Below, piece after piece: positions 52,601-64,000 of a DNA stretch of 64,000 bases. The stretch comes from Bemisia tabaci (taxonomy: Eukaryota > Arthropoda > Insecta > Hemiptera > Aleyrodidae): positions 4,040,366 to 4,104,365 of the forward strand of contig NC_092793.1 in NCBI RefSeq assembly GCF_918797505.1, in the 5' to 3' direction. Below the pieces are notes generated by a model. The model was not told the DNA's origin and did no database searches. It saw only the letters and a list, made by a program, of their open reading frames with translations. How positions within the stretch are numbered: position 1 is the first letter of the stretch; every line of letters starts with the position of its first letter. A program made the position numbers and the translations under genes.

Positions 52601-55600
52601 TCTTTAAGGCACCCATACTTTAGAGAACTAACTTAGGACTCTTCCAGAGATTTCATTACCAACCTCTCCTCAAATATTTAACCAAGCTTAATTTTTTCCA
52701 GAACTACCAGCGGCACCTAACCTCGAGGGCAGCACCCAATGAAGACTACAACGGAGCAGATAACGCTGCTGACCAAATGCCTCTAGATTTGATGAATGAT
52801 GGCAAACCAGAGGCAGAAGTAGAGAAACCGGAGCCCGCAACTAGAGGTCGAGGCCGTAAGAGGAAACAGCCAGCGGAACCTGTAGTCGAAGAACTCCCAC
52901 CACCGCCAACACCTGTAATTCCACCTCCAACTCCTGAACCGGCACAGATGCAAATGCCACCATCTGTTGGCGTTCCCGAGCCAATCCAGGACACAACCCT
53001 GCCGCCCATCCCGGAGGAAATAGAAGCACCCATGTCCGTTCCCCCGATGTCTGTTCCTCCAGCTACTCCTGCCCCTACTCCTGGAATGCCCTTAATGGAG
53101 GAACAAGCGCCAGCACCTTCTCCGGCTCCGTACCCTCCTATGTCTGAATTAATACCAGAAATACCCGAACAGGTTCGTATACATTTTTATTGTGTTGTCT
53201 TGCATTTCCTTTTAAAGATCTAAAGCTGTTGTCAGCATGTTTCCTTTTAAACTGGAGAAGAGTTCCGCGTTAGCTATTCCGAAATACTCTGTAGAAATGT
53301 CACGCCACTGACACATTGAAATACTTCATTTCAGAGTTTGGCCTTTGAGATAATTCGTCCAGGTTCGTGGCATGGTGGAACTAGCGTGTGATATGTGGCA
53401 TTGATCGAGTCAAAAATATCAGCAGATTTCGAATTTTTAGCCCAATAAAAGGACCATAACCCCTTAAGCTTCTGCACATGAGTCTAAAGAATCACTCTCA
53501 ACCCAAAAATTGGCAAAATTCAGAGAAATGAAAGAAGGATTCTTTTTGGAAATAAACATTGTACTTGATACAGAAGTTGATTACTGTATGTATCAAATGC
53601 AAGATTTTTTCTGTAGAGAATCGTCCTTTCATTTCTCTTAATTTTGCCAATATTTTGGTTAAGAATGATTCTTTAGGCTCATAAACCGGGGCTATTGTCC
53701 TTTTTCCAGCTTAAAATTCAAAATCAGCCAAGATTTTGATTTAATCAATGCAATCTATCACAAGCCAGTTCCACCATGTTAGAGAGCGGGAAGAATCTTC
53801 TTAGTATGGAAGTATTTTTCAAACAACAAAGAATGTGTGAGTCAGAAGACCACTCCATTTCCTCCCTTCTCCGATGCCTTTTCCCGAAAGTAATTTTTTA
53901 TGAGCTCTGTCAAAATGGATGGAACCAATCTGACTATTTAGAGGAAAGAAAGGCAGAAGTTTTTTCAGTAAGATGCTCTCAAAGGCCCAGACTTAGTTTG
54001 GAATGTAAGACACCTGTGGATACTCATTTCAAGCGAAAGGTGGGAAGTATCTCAATTAATGATAGGAAACTCACAAGTAGGTGTCAAGTAATTTTAGTTC
54101 TCGTCATATCGTTAGTAGATTCTCGTTTTAAGTAAATTCTAGTTACTCTTACACAAAAATTTGGCAGATGTGATTGGGACCTGAAGGATTGCAGCATGAG
54201 CGAACTCATTTTCGAATCACTATTGGGGTTTAGACACTGGAGGTCCAAATTGTAGTTTCTTACTTTGAGAACTCATTGTAATCCATCATTATTCTTTTAG
54301 AACTCAGCAGATTTAATATTCATCGTCAATGCATTGAATGACATCCTAAATTTTTCTCAGGAAAATGAGGGAAAGTCGAGTTTCCCAAGAGATTTTCACC
54401 CCTGGTACTGTGGATCTGTTGGTTCAGTTGACAATCTAGTATTACAAATGGTCATTCATACATTCCTTTTGTGACTGTTATTTCATTATTCTGTTCGTTT
54501 TTATTGATTATTATTATTTATCGTTTATTAGGCTTTACCTTCGGAGCAAGAAGCACCGTTAATGGAAAACATGGGCTACGAAGATTCAGCACTGCATCCA
54601 ATGATGGCGAACATGGGTTATGATGAAACCCATCCGCCTGCCACAACACCTGGCGCTATTTCTGAAAGAGGGCAAAACACTCCATGGCACGAAGATTATG
54701 AGCTCCCCGTTTCAGTCGGACCGGTATGTTCTCGTATATTTTTTTAACTGTCAAACAATTCAACTCTATAGAGTTGTCGACCATCACACTGGTCATCTAC
54801 ATTGAAAATATTTGATTCTGAGGTGCCATCTATAGGTGAAATTGCAGCGAAACTTGTTTGCCAAACCAGATTTACATCTCAAAAGGAGGTTCTCAAAAGA
54901 AATGTGAATATTGAGTTGGAATTTTATCTGTAGGTATCAGAGATGAACTGAAAAATGATACTTCAAAAGCAATCTCCTTCCCTCATTTTTGTTTTGACTA
55001 ATTATTTGTTTATACAAAGGCTGAACGAAAAGCAATGCGTTCTTGTAGACAACTCGCTAAAGTAATGTGGAAAGGTCCTGAAAATGTCTAAGCCTTGCAC
55101 AATTTCTCTCGAAAGACTTAAATATAAAAGAGAAGACAAAGGACACACCAAAAATGAATCTTTTGGAAGAATTTTGAAAAGATCCTCATTTTCTGGTGCT
55201 TCTAAGGTTTTGTAGTCTTTGTGACTTTTCTTTTTTTTTTTTTTTTAATCCAGGGGAAGAAAACCCAAAAATTTGCAAATTTGAACAAAAATTTAAGTTT
55301 TGCATTCAGGCAAGTGTTTTTGTTTGTTTGTATCAAGTTTTGTGCAGAACATTTCAAATGATTTTTTCTCCCCCATCATTTAGGCTGACGAACAAGCTGT
55401 TGATGAAACTATTGAACAATTTGAAGAGCGCGTCTTGAACAAGCGAGCAAGTCAGCTCTACCACTTGATCAAAACAAAGTATGATCAAGGTGTTGATAAG
55501 TTATGCCTCTCTGATCTCACCCATCGAAATAACCGCAAGCAGGTAATTTCCGCTAACTTTTCTTCTAAGGTTCTTTTGACCATGTTTTTTTTTCTCGTCT

Positions 55601-56479
55601 TTCCTTATTTTACTTATGTCTTACCAGTCTCAGTAGTGTAAAGGTCAGGGTAGTCCCTACTTTTCAGAGGAAGACTGATGTTGGTAAAACTAGCATTTTT
55701 AAAAACACATGGCATTTTGAAACGTAATAACTGAATTACTGAAAATTATGTTTGTGTGAAATTCAGGTAATATGTTTACCAATAGAGTAATCCTTTTATG
55801 TAATCCTCATCTCTTTGTTTTCACATCTCATGCTTTGAGCATGCAATAATTTGTAGTAGTTCCTCTACCCAATGTAATTTGGTAGATTTTCAGGGAACCT
55901 CTATTACCTCTGTGATATCATAACCTAAGGATCCCTTCACCTTGTGTAATTTGGTGAACATTATTCGGAACAAAATTTCTAGAGGTATATAAGAGTACAT
56001 TTGGGGCTTACAGAAACATGTTGCTTAATTAATATGTTACAACGGATTTTGTAACTTGCCTGTGTGCATCTCCACACAGCGTTGCGAAATTAGTAATTTG
56101 GTATCTGTCTTTCAAGTATGACATTGCATGATATACAACTGTCCTATGTATGTACTTATCCTGTAAGCCCCTGTTTTTCTGATAACATTTGCAGTTCTGG
56201 GTGACTTAATTTTGAATGAATTAAAGCAAAACAGAGGTGTAATTTTGCGCTCAAGGGTTATCACTGTTTTTTGAAAGGTTTTGCTCGATCAAATGAATCT
56301 GCCAAATTTTGTCAGATTTTTTTTTGCTAAACAACTTCTCTTTTTGTTTTCAGGCTGCTCAGAAATTCTACTCTTTGTTGGTGCTGAAAAAATTCCAGGT
56401 TCTTGAACTAACACAGTCTGAATCTTACGCCGAAATCGGCATCACCAGGGGCTCTAATTTCTTAAATCCTGTTTTGTAA
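49500..56479 (+). CDS. RAD21 / SCC1 cohesin kleisin, C-terminal seven exons (N terminus outside the recognised part)
   Basis: Exons 49500-49659, 50637-51014, 51711-51931, 52702-53172, 54532-54723, 55384-55542 and 56354-56479 join in one frame to 568 residues and TAA. RAD21 closes the cohesin ring by bridging SMC3 and SMC1, and its cleavage by separase releases sister chromatids. Visible are an acidic stretch ([19 protein letters not shown]), the STAG-binding region ([30 protein letters not shown]), a proline-rich linker, and the SMC1-binding winged helix ([24 protein letters not shown]). The conserved first ~170 residues that bind SMC3 are absent from these exons and I could not find them in the window, so the gene starts upstream or has exons I missed. 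All junctions are GT..AG. Confidence 0.95.
50637..51014 (+). CDS. RAD21 exon with tandem CAGCAG acceptor
   Basis: The acceptor region TTTGACAGCAG|G offers two AG sites 3 bases apart (exon from 50637 or 50640), adding or skipping one Ala. It encodes [18 protein letters not shown], an acidic run, a proline-rich run ([10 protein letters not shown]) and [16 protein letters not shown]. Donor AAAG|GTATTC. Confidence 0.93.
51711..51931 (+). CDS. RAD21 exon, STAG-binding region
   Basis: Acceptor TTTCATCACTTACAG and donor AAG|GTAAAG. It encodes [47 protein letters not shown], the best conserved internal segment of metazoan RAD21, which contacts the STAG/SA subunit. Confidence 0.96.
52702..53172 (+). 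CDS. RAD21 exon, proline-rich linker
   Basis: Acceptor TTAATTTTTTCCAG and donor CAG|GTTCGT. It begins [20 protein letters not shown], followed by a basic patch ([10 protein letters not shown]) that could serve as nuclear localisation signal, then a long Pro/Glu/Met-rich low-complexity stretch. Phase is 0 in and 0 out. Confidence 0.95.
53371..53778. mobile_element. MITE in a RAD21 intron
   Basis: CATGGTGGAACTAGCGTGTG, ATA is inverted as TATCACAAGCCAGTTCCACC, ATG. Inner AAAATTGGCAAAATTCAGAG, AAATGAAAG is inverted as CTTTCATTTCTCTTAATTTT, GCCAAT. About 408 bp, 200 bp downstream of the exon donor. The 119-residue open frame that starts at its right edge is not supported as an exon. Confidence 0.85.
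54532..54723 (+). CDS. RAD21 exon
   Basis: Acceptor ATCGTTTATTAG and donor CCG|GTATGT. It encodes 64 residues with two tandem-like [14 protein letters not shown] / [12 protein letters not shown] units and then [16 protein letters not shown], a motif kept in RAD21 ahead of the winged helix. Confidence 0.94.
55384..55542 (+). CDS. RAD21 exon, start of the SMC1-binding winged helix
   Basis: Acceptor TCCCCCATCATTTAG and donor CAG|GTAATT. It encodes [20 protein letters not shown] and [14 protein letters not shown], the first helices of the C-terminal domain. Confidence 0.96.
56354..56479 (+). CDS. RAD21 terminal exon
   Basis: Acceptor CTTTTTGTTTTCAG, stop TAA at 56477-56479. It encodes [20 protein letters not shown] and a tail ending NPVL, the recognition helix and wing that dock on the SMC1 head. 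Confidence 0.97.
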   Translation, partial: AAQKFYSLLVLKKFQVLELTQSESYAEIGITRGSNFLNPVL

Positions 56480-59337
56480 ATTTAAGTACCACACAGCATC
56501 AGGGAAATAATTTGCTTTTAGGTTGGTCAATTTTTCTCTGCCAAGTGCATCAGCAATGGAACCATGAGCCCTAGTTATCTTTTTTTTAGTGATTAGTATT
56601 CAAGTTGATTTTCTTACCCGCTGCTATTCCTCTCTGAATACTCTGGACTCTTGTGTCTTCTTTTATTCTTAAATATTCACAGAATTATTTTTCTTTGCAA
56701 TTGTTAGAACTCAAGTTGATTTCTCTATTCACTTTGCCGTTGTTACGTTGATGTCATTCTCAAATATTTATATTTTTTCTTTTAGGTTTGACATAATTTG
56801 AATTTTGAATTCCAATCGTTGTTTTTAAGATATAGATTGATTCCCTCCAAGTACCATTTGGAGTCAAGAGTTTGTTTTATGGTTTTTTTTAAAATGAAAC
56901 TCGTTAAATCCATTCCGTTCTTGTTTATACTGACCTCTTTTATTTTATTGACAAACCTCTGCTCAGTTTTTGTTTTATTTGACTTACCACTGTGTTCAGT
57001 GATGATTTCTATTGTCATATTTTGTTACCATTTTGTGCGATGATCTTTTTATTTTGTCTTGTTCTATAAAATGAGTTAATCATTGGTTTTAGGTACTTTA
57101 ATGAAAAACAGAGACTTCAAAGACTTTTTTTTTTCATTAGTTCATCTGCACAAATGGTCCAGGGATTAGTTTTATTTTTTTTGGAATTATCTCCAGAAAC
57201 ATCACTTATTTCAATCACGTTATCAACTTCGATAGTTCAAACATTTTATTATCATTAGGTAAATGTAAATTGTTGCCTTTGTCAAGGCTTTTGCATATTG
57301 ATTTTCCCTCCTCAGGTTTCAAGCATGCTGATTCGTGCCTGTTGGCTCCTTATTTTTTTCTCTCATTGTTCATTTCTGTTTCTCCCAAATATTGACTTAT
57401 ATTTTCTGCTGCAATATCTTTGCCTGCATATATTCATGAAGAAAATCATGGGCAGTCATGCTGAAAATCATGCTTGGTGCCAAAAATTGAGCAAACCCTG
57501 ATGCTTTTAGTTCGTAGATATTTTCTGGTCGTCGGGAACTGATGAATAGGTAATTAAGCTCTTGAAATAAAATTGTATATAGTTTAGAATGATTGTTTAA
57601 AATTAAATTTTGTACAAAGCTTGTAATTTTTGTCTTAGGGAAATTTTTCAAATTTTAACTCATTTGTTTTACCGTTAAAACCAAAAAGATGAAGAAAGTA
57701 GAGAGTCAGTGCAGAAGGCAGATAAAATTAGGTGGACGGATTTATTTCTGTCTATACCTTGATTTGATTTTTTCTACTGTAATAACAAAAATCCTGTTTT
57801 GAGGTATTTTTATTCCGTGGAAAATGTAACTTGGAATTAAGGAGGGTGTAATATTTTTTTCCTACCTTTTTTTGTTGATATGCCACAAAATGTTTTTGAC
57901 AAGGATAAAGTTGAAAAACATTTCCCTCTAAATTTTGGTTGTGAAAAAATTGTTTACTTTCATCTTTCAATATGACCCCAAAAGCGAAAAGAAACAAACT
58001 GTGTTGCGAAATTTCCTTCCATGTTTCACCTTTAAAATGAGAACTAACAACATTTTGTGAATGTTTGTCCTCTTGCTTGAGACTCTCTCTCAAAATTTCT
58101 AAAAATAATACAGAGAATATCTCATCTTAACAATAGAATAAGACTTGAAATTACGCAATGCAGTTTGTTTTTTTGTGTCAATTCCTTGTTTAAAACTTCA
58201 TCCGTGCTAATTCTTGGAAGACGTTCAGTAAAGCTTGAATACATGCAAGACCAATCCACACTGGTCGGTCATTCTCGCAGAAGAGTTTTGAGACCCTACT
58301 GTGCATTGGTGGTAGGAAGTTTCAATGCAATGCGTTTCTTATAAGATAATCCAATGCTATGTCACATCAGTTGCATTAGAGTGCGGACCAGGCAGGGTAG
58401 TGGATTTCAGAAAGATGCGTTATGACTAATCTGTGTGGACTGGTTTTGAACACGAGGCGTGATTTTTAGTCGTACAGCGAAGCCGTATAGACTTTAGTTT
58501 TTCACCTTTCTGTATTCCTGTGCAAGCCTACTGGTGCCCCAACATTGGTGGCGGTGATACTTCTCTCCAAGAGCAGGAATTTGGTACTTTGTGAAAAACC
58601 CTTCAGTAAAAATTTGTTCACAAACAGTCTCCATTGGATACCCAGGAAAGTATTTCTAAGCCCCCAAAAAATGCCTAATTTGTAATTACTGTTGGAGGAG
58701 GGTTTTTGTTTGTCACGCGGTTCTACCTCAAAGCTGAAGCCTCAAGTTAGTCCCTCTACTTTTGTCCGTCTATGTAAATGAAAATTTATTTCAGTGTACA
58801 GTATTTAATTTTATTTGTGTGTGTTAAGCTATAAGATTTAGGTAAGTGAAGTCAAGTATACTTCACTTCATTTCAAAATTTGTATGTAATACATTCAAAG
58901 AGTTATATTTTTTACATGACTTTCTTTTCTTTTCACAGAATTTTCAAAGGTAAATCTTATGATCTTTAGCCGTAGGTATTTTAAATTGTAAAATTTTTAT
59001 CAAACTTGTTGTTTTCTTCAATGTTTCACTTTACAATATACGGTACTTGTGAATTTGATACTCAGTTTCATTTATTCACTACTCAATCGCTTTAACTTCA
59101 ATCAGCCTAACTGAATTTCTTCCTCCCTAATTTCTTCTCCTGTTACTTTTTTCCAACATAAACTAAGTTATGTGCTACAGCGTAAAGAAAGCGGCAAAAA
59201 TACAATATCTAAAACCTTGCTGGCTCCAAAAAATTCATTTATACAAGTATGCATATATTTTCAAAGGTTTTCAGTCAAAAATTTAAGGCAAGAAAAGGAC
59301 GGAACAAAAAATAGATTTGGGTCGATTTCTTAAACGT
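56480..59337. other. RAD21 3' UTR and downstream non-coding DNA
   Basis: AT-rich, T-rich on the plus strand, with no coding exon I can support. A plus-strand AATAAA at about 57566-57571 is a candidate RAD21 poly(A) signal. There are several other AT-rich near-matches, so the transcript end is uncertain. Confidence 0.5.
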
Positions 59338-62300
59338 TTATTTAAATATTATATGTACAATTGCACGGAAATCAAAAACCTATGATACAAATTGAACACG
59401 TTAAGTTTCAAGTTTACAGAGGACAGTACAAACGTATTTATTCCTTGCGTAATGCTTGCTTTCTAAGGCTGAGATTACTGGAGATTTCTCAGAGGAAGGA
59501 AGTAATTGATTCGGCATGTCCTAAAAAGAATGAAAATTGAATTCAAGATGTAAGAGATAGACATATTTATTTTTGTACATACGGTAAGCAATATTTCTGT
59601 GCTTACGTTTGAAGAAGGGAAAAAATTCTCTGGTATTTGCCAGTATTAATGGGATGTCCCATCGAATACTTCAAACACTGACAAGCCATGAAAAATAAAT
59701 GGTGTGGTAATTTTGTATCAAATGAACCATATCTACATTGAACTCTGGCAAGGCGAGACCTTATTATCATGAATGTTCATGGGCAAATGTCATTAACAGC
59801 AGGTAGAATCTCCAAGCGTTCTGCATGTTTTTTGTGCAAGATGATACGAAGATAGGTAATTTCAAACTTCCACCAAATTCAACTGAAAAATGACTCATGT
59901 GCAGGGAAGTCTTTGTCTCTTTTGCAATATTAAGTTTTAAACTTTCAGTAGAAGGAAGTCATCTAGTGCAAAAAGAAATAAAGTCAGCATATAAGGGCAT
60001 ACAACTGAAATGAGCACTAGTGCTCCTGTTCATTCAGAGGCCTGGTTTTGTTGAGTACAAAGCATATCTCCCCTTTGAATATTAGGAGGCAGGCCAAGTT
60101 GAAGGAGAAGTATTTCTCCACCTTCAAAATACTGCTAAGGAATAATGATGGCAAAAAACTTCCAAGTTTCAACAGGAAACCCCCCTCGAAACCTACAGAT
60201 AATTACACACTTGAAGGGCCCTGCTCATGAATTTACCAACGGAATTTTTCAAAAATCTTAGATCCTTATTGATACTTCTCAGGACAGCCTCGGAACATTA
60301 AATGCAAAAACAAACAAAAGAAAAAATATTCTGGAACAGGCCTTTTACAATTTTTTAACCTCAAAACTTGATTTTTTGAAAGTAACAAAGGAGTTACTTG
60401 ACATACTCATACACTGGACCCTTTAATTGCGATGAAAATCAGCCGTTACCTATTAAATGCAATTTAAAATTAGAACACGATACAAACCAAATGTACTGAA
60501 GACATGCAAAAAGGCCCTCTCAGTGAAAAAATAAAAAAAAAATGAGAGTAAAAGCTTACAACATTAACGATAACAGAAAGTACGGCTTGGAACTCTCACC
60601 AGATGATCTTTACAATATTAGAACGCACTTTGAATCAATTGCATGATGAAAATTAATTTTTCTCATCTAAAACTGATTTTTACGTAGTGCTTAACTATTC
60701 AGTTTTTATCTTGAGAGCGCCTTCATCCGACTTCATCACAAATGTAACTGTCCATGAGTAAAGGGCCTTTGCGTGTCGAGAGGCAAATTTTTGAGCTTGA
60801 GCATGGCTCATTATATCTTTCCATAAGTAGTTTTTCTCTAGATACTACGTTCTTTCAGCAGCTAATATCAAACGGCTGCGACTAAAGTTTGGTTCAAAAT
60901 CAAAACGTATTTTTCGTGCTGAAATGTTGGTAAAACAATCCTCTAAGTAGTGACATCAATACCTGCTTTAAAACACGATGGCTCCTTCTCCCATGGATGA
61001 TCACAACTAATAAAACTGTATTTTCAATTAATTTTAACTGAACTTGTTCCTTATTATTCAATGATACCAACACAAATGACGATGAGATCACAAATAAACG
61101 AAAATTCAGAACTAAAATTATTGATAGCAATAGCCTCATTCATTTCAGTAAAATGTAAAATCAAGACATGACATCCCGAGCATACAAAATCTGATTTTCA
61201 GACATTCATGAAAGACTTAGGATTGATTTTTTTTTTCAAAAAAAGAAAATAATACATGAATTCATCTGAAACCAGCATAATCTGATGAGAAAAGAAGAAG
61301 TGAACAAAATATGAGTAATCTTCTTGTCATAATCTTTCTGACGTTCATAAAATACAAAAATTACTTCTGTAAAAAAACCCTGTGACAGAGACTCACTGAC
61401 TTTAAACAAATTAAATTTCAATAAATAAGCTAGCTTTGCAAAAGAAAAAAAAAATATTGTATATAATTGTAATCGTTTACAGGAATAGGGACACTAATGC
61501 AAGAGAAACAGTTTCCTGAAGAGCGAGTCATGCCACATTAGAATAAAAAATCTTAACTTGAGGTTCTAATGAGAAATAGTCAGCAGCAGTGCCTTAAAAA
61601 ATAACCTTCAAGCAGTTTAGTTCATTTTTCTAAGACAAGAGCATATGTAATTGTACGAGTACAATATGGAAGATGGAAGATGGAGATTTCGCATCCCACA
61701 GGGATTTTCAATTTAAAAATTTATGATGACATAAAATTTCATGAGAAACATGATGGTGCCACTTGGTTTTCTGTGCACTAAACTCCCAGGCTCAGTTGGG
61801 GCCAGAATGGAGGTGATCACCAACGTCAGGGTGAGAGTCTACCTCTGTGTCCGATTAAATTCTCCATGCACAGGTAGAGAGTAGATACATCAGTAGGGTT
61901 AGTACTTAATAAGAGTGTTCCAAAGCTGCAGCCTTAGCGGCCTTACTAATGTATTTGCACCGTATCTATGCATGGAGAGTTTGACTGGACATAGAGGTGG
62001 ACTCTCATCGTGATGTAGGTGATCCCTCCATTACAGCCTTAACTTTGAGAGCTTCTTTTGGGCTCGGGAGTTTGTTTCAGGAAAACCAGTGGCCCGATTC
62101 CATTTCTATGAAATTTTGTTTAAGAAAAAGTACCCAAAACTTGAATCTCTGCGACACGCAAGAGCTCCATTCTGAGACAGACACATGGCAGATCTAAACT
62201 ATGAGCAACTTTTTCTCGAAACTATAATTTTGAAAACATATATGTACTTTGAAGAATTATAAATCGAATTTGATTGGACACTCTAATGATAACATGTTTG

Positions 62301-62744
62301 TAAAAGACACTTCTAGGCATTAGTCTTGACATCTTGAATTTGAGTTTTTCTGTACTAAGGTCTCTTTTTCTGTGGACTACCACATTTTAAGGAGATTATT
62401 CCTGTCATGTGGACGTGAATACTTGTTTGACTTGCATTTTAGAGTACATTGAGATTTTGTTTCAAAGTCAAAATTTAAAAGAAACAACAACGGGGAAAAA
62501 ATCATTACTTCATTCCTTGGAAATGAAAACAAGATAGGAGACTTACATTTTTTGGCAAATCTAGTCTTAGTCGACAAGTAAAAAATAAAAAATGAAAATT
62601 AAGATTTACAACAACCTAACAACGAGACGAAAATAAATAATTTGAATAGTACTGCTTTCGAAAAAAAAGAACACCAAATTACGAATAATACAAGATACGC
62701 TTACGAAAAATGTAAAAAGTGCACGGCATAGACGGATAAATTCC
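59338..62744 (-). other. Probable 3' UTR / downstream region of the zinc-finger gene
   Basis: It follows the zinc-finger stop codon on the minus strand. A minus-strand AATAAA at about 59338-59343 could end a long 3' UTR, but nearer AT-rich signals exist too. No protein-coding exon was recognised. It includes the foldback relative at 61676-62174. Confidence 0.4.
61676..62174. mobile_element. Long foldback element, second copy
   Basis: The arms pair as TGGTGCCACTTGGTTTTCTG with AAAACCAGTGGC, GTGAGAGTCTACCTCTGTGT with ACATAGAGGTGGACTCTCAT, and ATTCTCCATGCACAGGTAGA with TATCTATGCATGGAGAGTTT. Sequence and order match 32258-32757, with more divergence and a different centre. Confidence 0.8.
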
Positions 62745-64000
62745 TTAGACTTCACTGCTAACAGGCTCTCGAGCATGGTGGGTCCGCACATGTTTATTGT
62801 GATTGGATTTAGTAGTAGATAGCTTCCCACAAATGTGACATGAAAAAGGTTTGAAGCCTGTATGAATTTTGAGATGCTCACTTAAATAGTAGCTTCTATG
62901 AAATGTTTTTTTACACACCTCGCAGGTGAATCGTTTCTCTTGCTCATGTTCCCGAACGTGACGAATACAATTATACTGATGAATAAACTGCTTCCCACAA
63001 TGATTGCATGAGAATGGTCTAGTTTTTGAGTGAGATCTTTCATGAGCTTGTAAATCCGTTAAATGAACAAAAGCTGCATTGCATAGCTTACACTTGTGAG
63101 GTTTCAACTTTCGCGACATGTGTATCCAACGATGAGCGTTGAGGTTCCATTTTGTAGTGAAGTTCTTATTGCAAATATCGCAAGAGTACGGCTTTTTGCC
63201 AGAATGTGTCTGCAAGTGACTGGCCAAGGAGGTTCTTAAAAATGTCTGTTTGCAAACTGGACAAGACACATTTTCCCTATTTTCGCGTTCTACTTTCGGC
63301 AAAAAGCTTTGATCGTGCATGCGTCTGATATGCCGTGTCAGACTTGATAAATGCATAAACTTCCTTGAACAAAACCTACAAGCTTTAGGTTTTCCATGTG
63401 TTTCAGCATGCCAAAAAAGTCTCTTTTTTGAGTGGAAAAGTTCACCACAGTCACAAAAGTAATCTTTGATTTTTTTGCCTAATTTTGCATGAACAACTCT
63501 TCGATGTTGGATGAGGTTGGAATAGCTTTTGAAGCAAACATTATCAGGGCAGAGTTTGCATTTAATTGGAGCTCTATTAAGGTGTACATTCATGTGTTCT
63601 TGAAGCTTCTGTTTGGTGACAAAAGATTTATTACAACTTGAACAAGAATATGGCCTTATTGATAAATGACGTTTTCGATGAAGCTGCAGACCTGCTCGAG
63701 TGTTAAAATATTTACCACAAATCGTGCACTCCAAGGGATGAACAGTGCGAACATGTGTTTTGAAGTCAATACTTGAAGTAAAAACTTCAAGACATGTTGG
63801 GCATTGGTTTGACTTCAAACTGTGGACTAGATTGACATGCTCTGATAATAACTTTTGAGACTCGAAGTCCATGCTACAGCAAATACATTGAAACCTCTTC
63901 TTATCATCACACTTTTTCTCATCCATCTCTGACGTAGTGCTGAAATTTCTCATGTCTTTGGAGCTTCCAGCAAGCGGATCTTCATTCTTGACAGAGCATG
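62745..64000 (-). CDS. C2H2 zinc-finger protein, terminal exon, open to the right edge
   Basis: Stop TAA at 62747-62745. The frame runs right without a stop through the internal ATG at 63953 to the window edge (upstream residues include KNEDPLAGSSKDM), so the true start may lie outside. From that ATG there are 402 residues with 13 C2H2 fingers, mostly CxxC..H-x3-4-H. Finger 5 has two extra residues (CKLCPDNVCFKSY) and finger 6 has CxC instead of CxxC. A gap of about 19 residues after finger 7 divides the array into two blocks. Linkers are mostly non-TGEKP. A nuclear DNA- or RNA-binding role is likely from the family. I cannot name the ortholog, and no ZAD, BTB or SET domain is visible in this part. 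Confidence 0.9.
   Translation of the reverse strand, partial: CSVKNEDPLAGSSKDMRNFSTTSEMDEKKCDDKKRFQCICCSMDFESQKLLSEHVNLVHSLKSNQCPTCLEVFTSSIDFKTHVRTVHPLECTICGKYFNTRAGLQLHRKRHLSIRPYSCSSCNKSFVTKQKLQEHMNVHLNRAPIKCKLCPDNVCFKSYSNLIQHRRVVHAKLGKKIKDYFCDCGELFHSKKRLFWHAETHGKPKACRFCSRKFMHLSSLTRHIRRMHDQSFLPKVERENRENVSCPVCKQTFLRTSLASHLQTHSGKKPYSCDICNKNFTTKWNLNAHRWIHMSRKLKPHKCKLCNAAFVHLTDLQAHERSHSKTRPFSCNHCGKQFIHQYNCIRHVREHEQEKRFTCEVCKKTFHRSYYLSEHLKIHTGFKPFSCHICGKLSTTKSNHNKHVRTHHAREPVSSEV

Noticed and set aside
53776..54135. 119-residue open frame between two RAD21 exons
   Set aside because: The flanking exons already join in phase 0 to 0, the frame has no resemblance to RAD21, and it begins inside the edge of a MITE.
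61997..62197. 66-residue open frame
   Set aside because: It lies within an arm of the foldback element at 61676-62174.

Overview
The window is a piece of an arthropod (very probably insect) nuclear genome. Genes are split by GT..AG introns, intergenic DNA is AT-rich and crowded with small inverted-repeat transposons, the proteins are metazoan (a DCST1/sneaky-type membrane protein, the cohesin kleisin RAD21, a C2H2 zinc-finger protein), and a short (TTAGG)n tract, the insect telomere unit, lies in one intron. A hemipteran is possible, but the sequence alone does not settle the species.

Layout. 1-4881 holds no gene I can support. 4882-41061 (minus strand) is one gene of 15 coding exons encoding a 733-residue DC-STAMP-domain protein with a C-terminal cysteine-only RING, the DCST1/sneaky family. 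Every exon joins the next in frame. Its introns, up to 9.4 kb, are filled with MITEs. 41063-49499 is a gene-poor spacer that contains a 988-bp palindromic element carrying a tRNA-like gene in each arm, plus more MITEs. 49500-56479 (plus strand) carries the last seven coding exons of RAD21: the STAG-binding centre and the C-terminal SMC1-binding winged helix. The N-terminal SMC3-binding exons were not found. 56480-62744 holds the probable 3' ends of RAD21 (plus) and of a zinc-finger gene (minus), converging. 62745-64000 (minus) is the terminal exon of a 13-finger C2H2 protein that runs off the right edge.

The genes do not form a pathway. DCST1-like proteins act in sperm-egg membrane events, RAD21 in sister-chromatid cohesion, and the zinc-finger protein is a presumed DNA-binding regulator.

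The most unusual content is the repeat landscape: an 11-member MITE family ending in CAGTGGCGTGGCG with 8-bp target duplications (hAT-like); a foldback element inserted inside one of these MITEs, with a sibling near the zinc-finger gene; a near-perfect ~90-bp palindrome kept in four places; nested hAT-like elements with exact 8-bp target duplications; and the tRNA-bearing palindrome.
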